Below are positions 5,487 to 7,043 of a stretch of 7,043 nt of DNA, piece after piece. Source of the stretch: Deinococcus murrayi DSM 11303. GTDB lineage: Bacteria > Deinococcota > Deinococci > Deinococcales > Deinococcaceae. Under the pieces are notes generated by a model, which ran no database searches, was not told where the DNA came from, and saw only the letters and a program-made list of their open reading frames with translations. The number at the start of each line of letters is the position of its first letter. The stretch's first letter is position 1. A program made the position numbers and the translations under genes. Where the stretch lies: assembly GCF_000482805.1 (NCBI RefSeq), contig NZ_AXWT01000039.1, forward strand, positions 5,001-12,043, read 5' to 3'.

Positions 5487-6455
5487 ATGACCGACGCTGG
5501 CCCGGCCCGCACCTACACCAACCCGGTGTATCCCGGCTATTTCGCTGACCCCTTTGTCCTGCGGTACGGCCAGGACTACTACGCCTACGGCACCAGCGGG
5601 CGACCTCATGAGGTGGGCCGCGTCTTCGAGGTGCTGCACTCCCGCGACCTGGTGCACTGGCGTTCCCTGGGGGGGGCGCTGGAGCCTCTGCCCGGTGCAG
5701 AGGCCCGCGACTATTGGGCACCGGAGGTCGCCCACCACGCGGGCCAGTTCTACCTCTACTACTCGGCGGGGGTGGGCGACCGGGGCCACCAGCTCCGGGT
5801 GGCTGTCGCGGACCAGCCTGCGGGGCCTTTTCGGGATTCCGGAAGTGTGCTCACGCCCGACAATCCCTTCACCATCGACGCGCATCCTTTTCAGGACGTG
5901 GACGGCACCTGGTACCTCTATTACGCTTGCGATTTCCTGGACGGCGAGCGGGTGGGCACGGCGCTCGCGGTGGCCCGTCTGGAGGGAATGACCCGCCTCG
6001 CCGGACCGTCCCGCACCGTGCTGCGGGCCAGCCAGGATTGGCAGCTCTATCGGCGTGGGCGCGAGATGTACGGGGCGGTGTACGACTGGTACACCCTGGA
6101 GGGGCCGTTTGTGGTTCGGCGGGCCGGACGCTATTTCTGCTTCTACTCCGGCGGCGCGTGGGAGGAACCGAGCTACGGCGTCTCCTACGCGGTGGCCGAC
6201 CACCCCTTTGGTCCCTGGACCGAGCCGCCGGGGAACGGCCCCGCCCTGCTGCGCACCGTCCCCGGCCACGTCCTCGGCCCCGGCCACAACTCGGTGGTCA
6301 CGGGTCCCGACGGGCGCGACTACCTCGTCTACCACGCTTGGGACCCCCAGAAAACGGCGCGCCGAATGCGCCTCGACGCCATCGAGTGGACCCCGGACGG
6401 CCCCCGTGTGGATGGCCCCAGCTTCACCCCGCGCCCAGTCCCGGCGCTGCTTTAA
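5487..6455 (+). CDS. Cytoplasmic glycoside hydrolase family 43 enzyme (likely arabinofuranosidase/xylosidase)
   Basis: Predicted inverting glycosidase, 322 aa, with no signal peptide; the catalytic domain starts almost at once (TYTNPVYPGYFADPF, 9-23). It probably cleaves imported oligosaccharides in the cytosol. Catalytic residues by family pattern: base D21 (ADPF), pKa modulator D131 (FTIDAHPF) and acid E205 (YTLEGPFVV), with conserved H283 in VYHAWD. Propeller repeats appear as FYLYYSAG (88-95), WYLYYA (142-147) and YFCFYSGG (216-223). GGAG five bases before ATG 5487 supports the start. It shares the same opening and closing motifs as the secreted GH43 of the operon (TYTNPV; MRLDA..W...GPS.TP), so the two are paralogues of one fold, but they differ greatly in between. 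Divergent from the transport operon across a 238-bp control region. Family is firm; substrate is inferred. Confidence 0.9.
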   Translation: MTDAGPARTYTNPVYPGYFADPFVLRYGQDYYAYGTSGRPHEVGRVFEVLHSRDLVHWRSLGGALEPLPGAEARDYWAPEVAHHAGQFYLYYSAGVGDRGHQLRVAVADQPAGPFRDSGSVLTPDNPFTIDAHPFQDVDGTWYLYYACDFLDGERVGTALAVARLEGMTRLAGPSRTVLRASQDWQLYRRGREMYGAVYDWYTLEGPFVVRRAGRYFCFYSGGAWEEPSYGVSYAVADHPFGPWTEPPGNGPALLRTVPGHVLGPGHNSVVTGPDGRDYLVYHAWDPQKTARRMRLDAIEWTPDGPRVDGPSFTPRPVPALL

Positions 6456-6485
6456 GCTGGCGGACCTGCACAGAAGGTCGCCAGC
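6456..6485 (+). terminator. Stem-loop directly after the cytosolic GH43 stop
   Basis: GCTGGCGGACC (6456-6466) pairs with GGTCGCCAGC (6476-6485) over 10 bp with one bulged G and a 9-nt loop. It begins at the base after TAA. An A/T-rich stretch follows but no U-run, so it may be a weak or U-less terminator, or a 3' stabilising hairpin. Confidence 0.5.
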
Positions 6486-6728
6486 CACCAAAATCAATAT
6501 ATACAAAAGAGGAAAAGCTTCAGCCCCTTTTCCCCTGCCCTTCATTCCCATCCCACCCGTCTGGCTCCCCGCTTGGCTTCTCTTTTCATGAATGGTCGCT
6601 GCCAGGATTTCGTCAGGTCCTTCCTGCTACACCGGGGAAATGGCCTTTACCCCGGACCGTCCCTCTTCTCTCGGCTGCGACTGCACCCAGCTTTCCCCCT
6701 CGGCAGGGGATGGTCTGCTCCCCGAAAA
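6486..6728. other. Intergenic stretch with no recognised gene
   Basis: Starts with a small A/T-rich island (about 6488-6520, with TATATA at 6498-6503), unusual in this GC-rich window. A pyrimidine-rich plus strand follows (about 6520-6586). No coding region with recognisable protein features is seen. The frame of the downstream transposase remnant stays open back to an ATG at 6588, but residues before about 6729 do not resemble a transposase. This is probably decayed or insertion-flanking sequence. Confidence 0.5.
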
Positions 6729-6973
6729 CTGGCCGTTCAGGACATCGGCACCCGGTTTATTCAGCCTGGAAAACCCTGGCAGAACGGGTTCGCCGAGAGT
6801 TTTCACTCTCGGCTGCGGGAGGAGTGCCTGAACCAGGAGGTGTTCTACTCGGCCCGGCACGCCCAGGTGGTCCTGGATGGCTACCGGGAGTTTTTCAACG
6901 CCAGGAGGCCACATTCGTCGCTGAGCTACCGGACCCCCGACGAGTTCGCTCGGCAGGCCAGGGGGCGGCCTGA
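6729..6973 (+). pseudogene. C-terminal remnant of an IS3-family transposase (OrfB)
   Basis: In the frame beginning CTG GCC GTT at 6729 the translation matches the end of an IS3-family DDE integrase: TRFIQPGKPWQNGFAESFHS, then LREECLN, then RRPHSSLSYRTPDEFA. The Glu of GFAES (codon 6795-6797) is the last catalytic acid of the DDE triad, with Arg seven residues later where IS3 members carry Lys or Arg. The two Asp residues, the HTH part and OrfA are missing, so this is a 5'-truncated, inactive copy. The frame has no stop before the window edge; a TGA at 6971-6973, just after the last recognisable residues, is in another frame, which suggests a small indel near the end. It marks past insertion activity beside the sugar locus. 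Confidence 0.8.
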
Positions 6974-6981
6974 CGCCCCCC

Positions 6982-7003
6982 TTTGCGGACAGGACACCGC
7001 AAA
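6982..7003. repeat. Inverted repeat, possible IS right end
   Basis: TTTGCGG and CCGCAAA are perfect 7-bp arms around an 8-nt spacer, right after the transposase remnant. The left arm reads into GCGGACA, ending in CA as IS3-type right ends do. It may therefore contain the old element boundary near 6991-6996, but no matching left end is in the window to prove this. Confidence 0.3.
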
Positions 7004-7043
7004 TGTGGTCGTCCGACCTTCCCCTGGTCAAGCAGGAAAAGCC

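Noticed and set aside
5442..6551. Long minus-strand frame opposite the cytosolic GH43 gene
   Set aside because: It covers the divergent promoter region and the 3' stem-loop, and its residues look like antisense of GH43 codons.
5714..6973. Plus-strand frame running from inside GH43 into the transposase remnant
   Set aside because: It joins out-of-frame GH43 sequence to out-of-frame transposase sequence with no protein-like pattern; only its TGA at 6971-6973 is of interest, as the possible original stop.
1..7043. CRISPR arrays, tRNA/rRNA genes, defence or phage systems
   Set aside because: No regularly spaced repeats, cloverleaf-like sequence or characteristic proteins were seen on either strand.

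Overview
The window is high-GC bacterial DNA. Its codon use, Shine-Dalgarno (SD) style and protein flavour (plain Ala-rich signal peptides ending AxA, compact ABC operons, membrane-bound GGDEF proteins) suggest Deinococcus or a close relative. This placement is an inference; no rRNA or other marker gene is present.

Layout: (1) At the left edge is a plus-strand, membrane-anchored GGDEF diguanylate cyclase, probably cut at its 5' end by the window. (2) Facing it, and sharing a CTAG stop overlap with it, is a minus-strand sugar operon. Read in its own direction from about 5.4 kb to 0.86 kb, it encodes a periplasmic/extracytoplasmic solute-binding protein, a hairpin, a previously hidden 30-codon leader ORF, a MalF-type permease, a MalG-type permease, and a secreted GH43 glycosidase. 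Every junction after the binding protein is tight: ATGA overlap, 1-nt gap, 1-nt gap. (3) A 238-bp divergent control region holds three perfect inverted repeats and a candidate extended -10 element. (4) On the plus strand is a second GH43 enzyme, without a signal peptide and therefore probably cytoplasmic. (5) A 588-bp right-hand end has no intact gene. It holds a stem-loop just after the GH43 stop, an unexplained pyrimidine-rich stretch, and the C-terminal remnant of an IS3-family transposase.

Together, genes 2-4 look like a small pentose-oligosaccharide utilisation locus. The exported GH43 would trim polymer or side chains outside the membrane, the CUT1-type ABC importer would take up the products, and the cytosolic GH43 would finish hydrolysis. 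GH43 members act mostly on arabinan, arabinoxylan or xylan, so arabino- or xylo-oligosaccharides are the most likely substrates, but the sequence does not settle which. No ATPase subunit and no regulator gene lie in the window. The ATPase is probably a shared MsiK/MalK-type protein encoded elsewhere.

The least expected item is the short ORF between the binding protein and the first permease. It has the best ribosome-binding site in that gap, is rich in proline (three PP pairs, one PPG, Pro as last codon), and its stop codon overlaps the permease start. It may be a coupling or stalling leader. This is inferred from sequence only.
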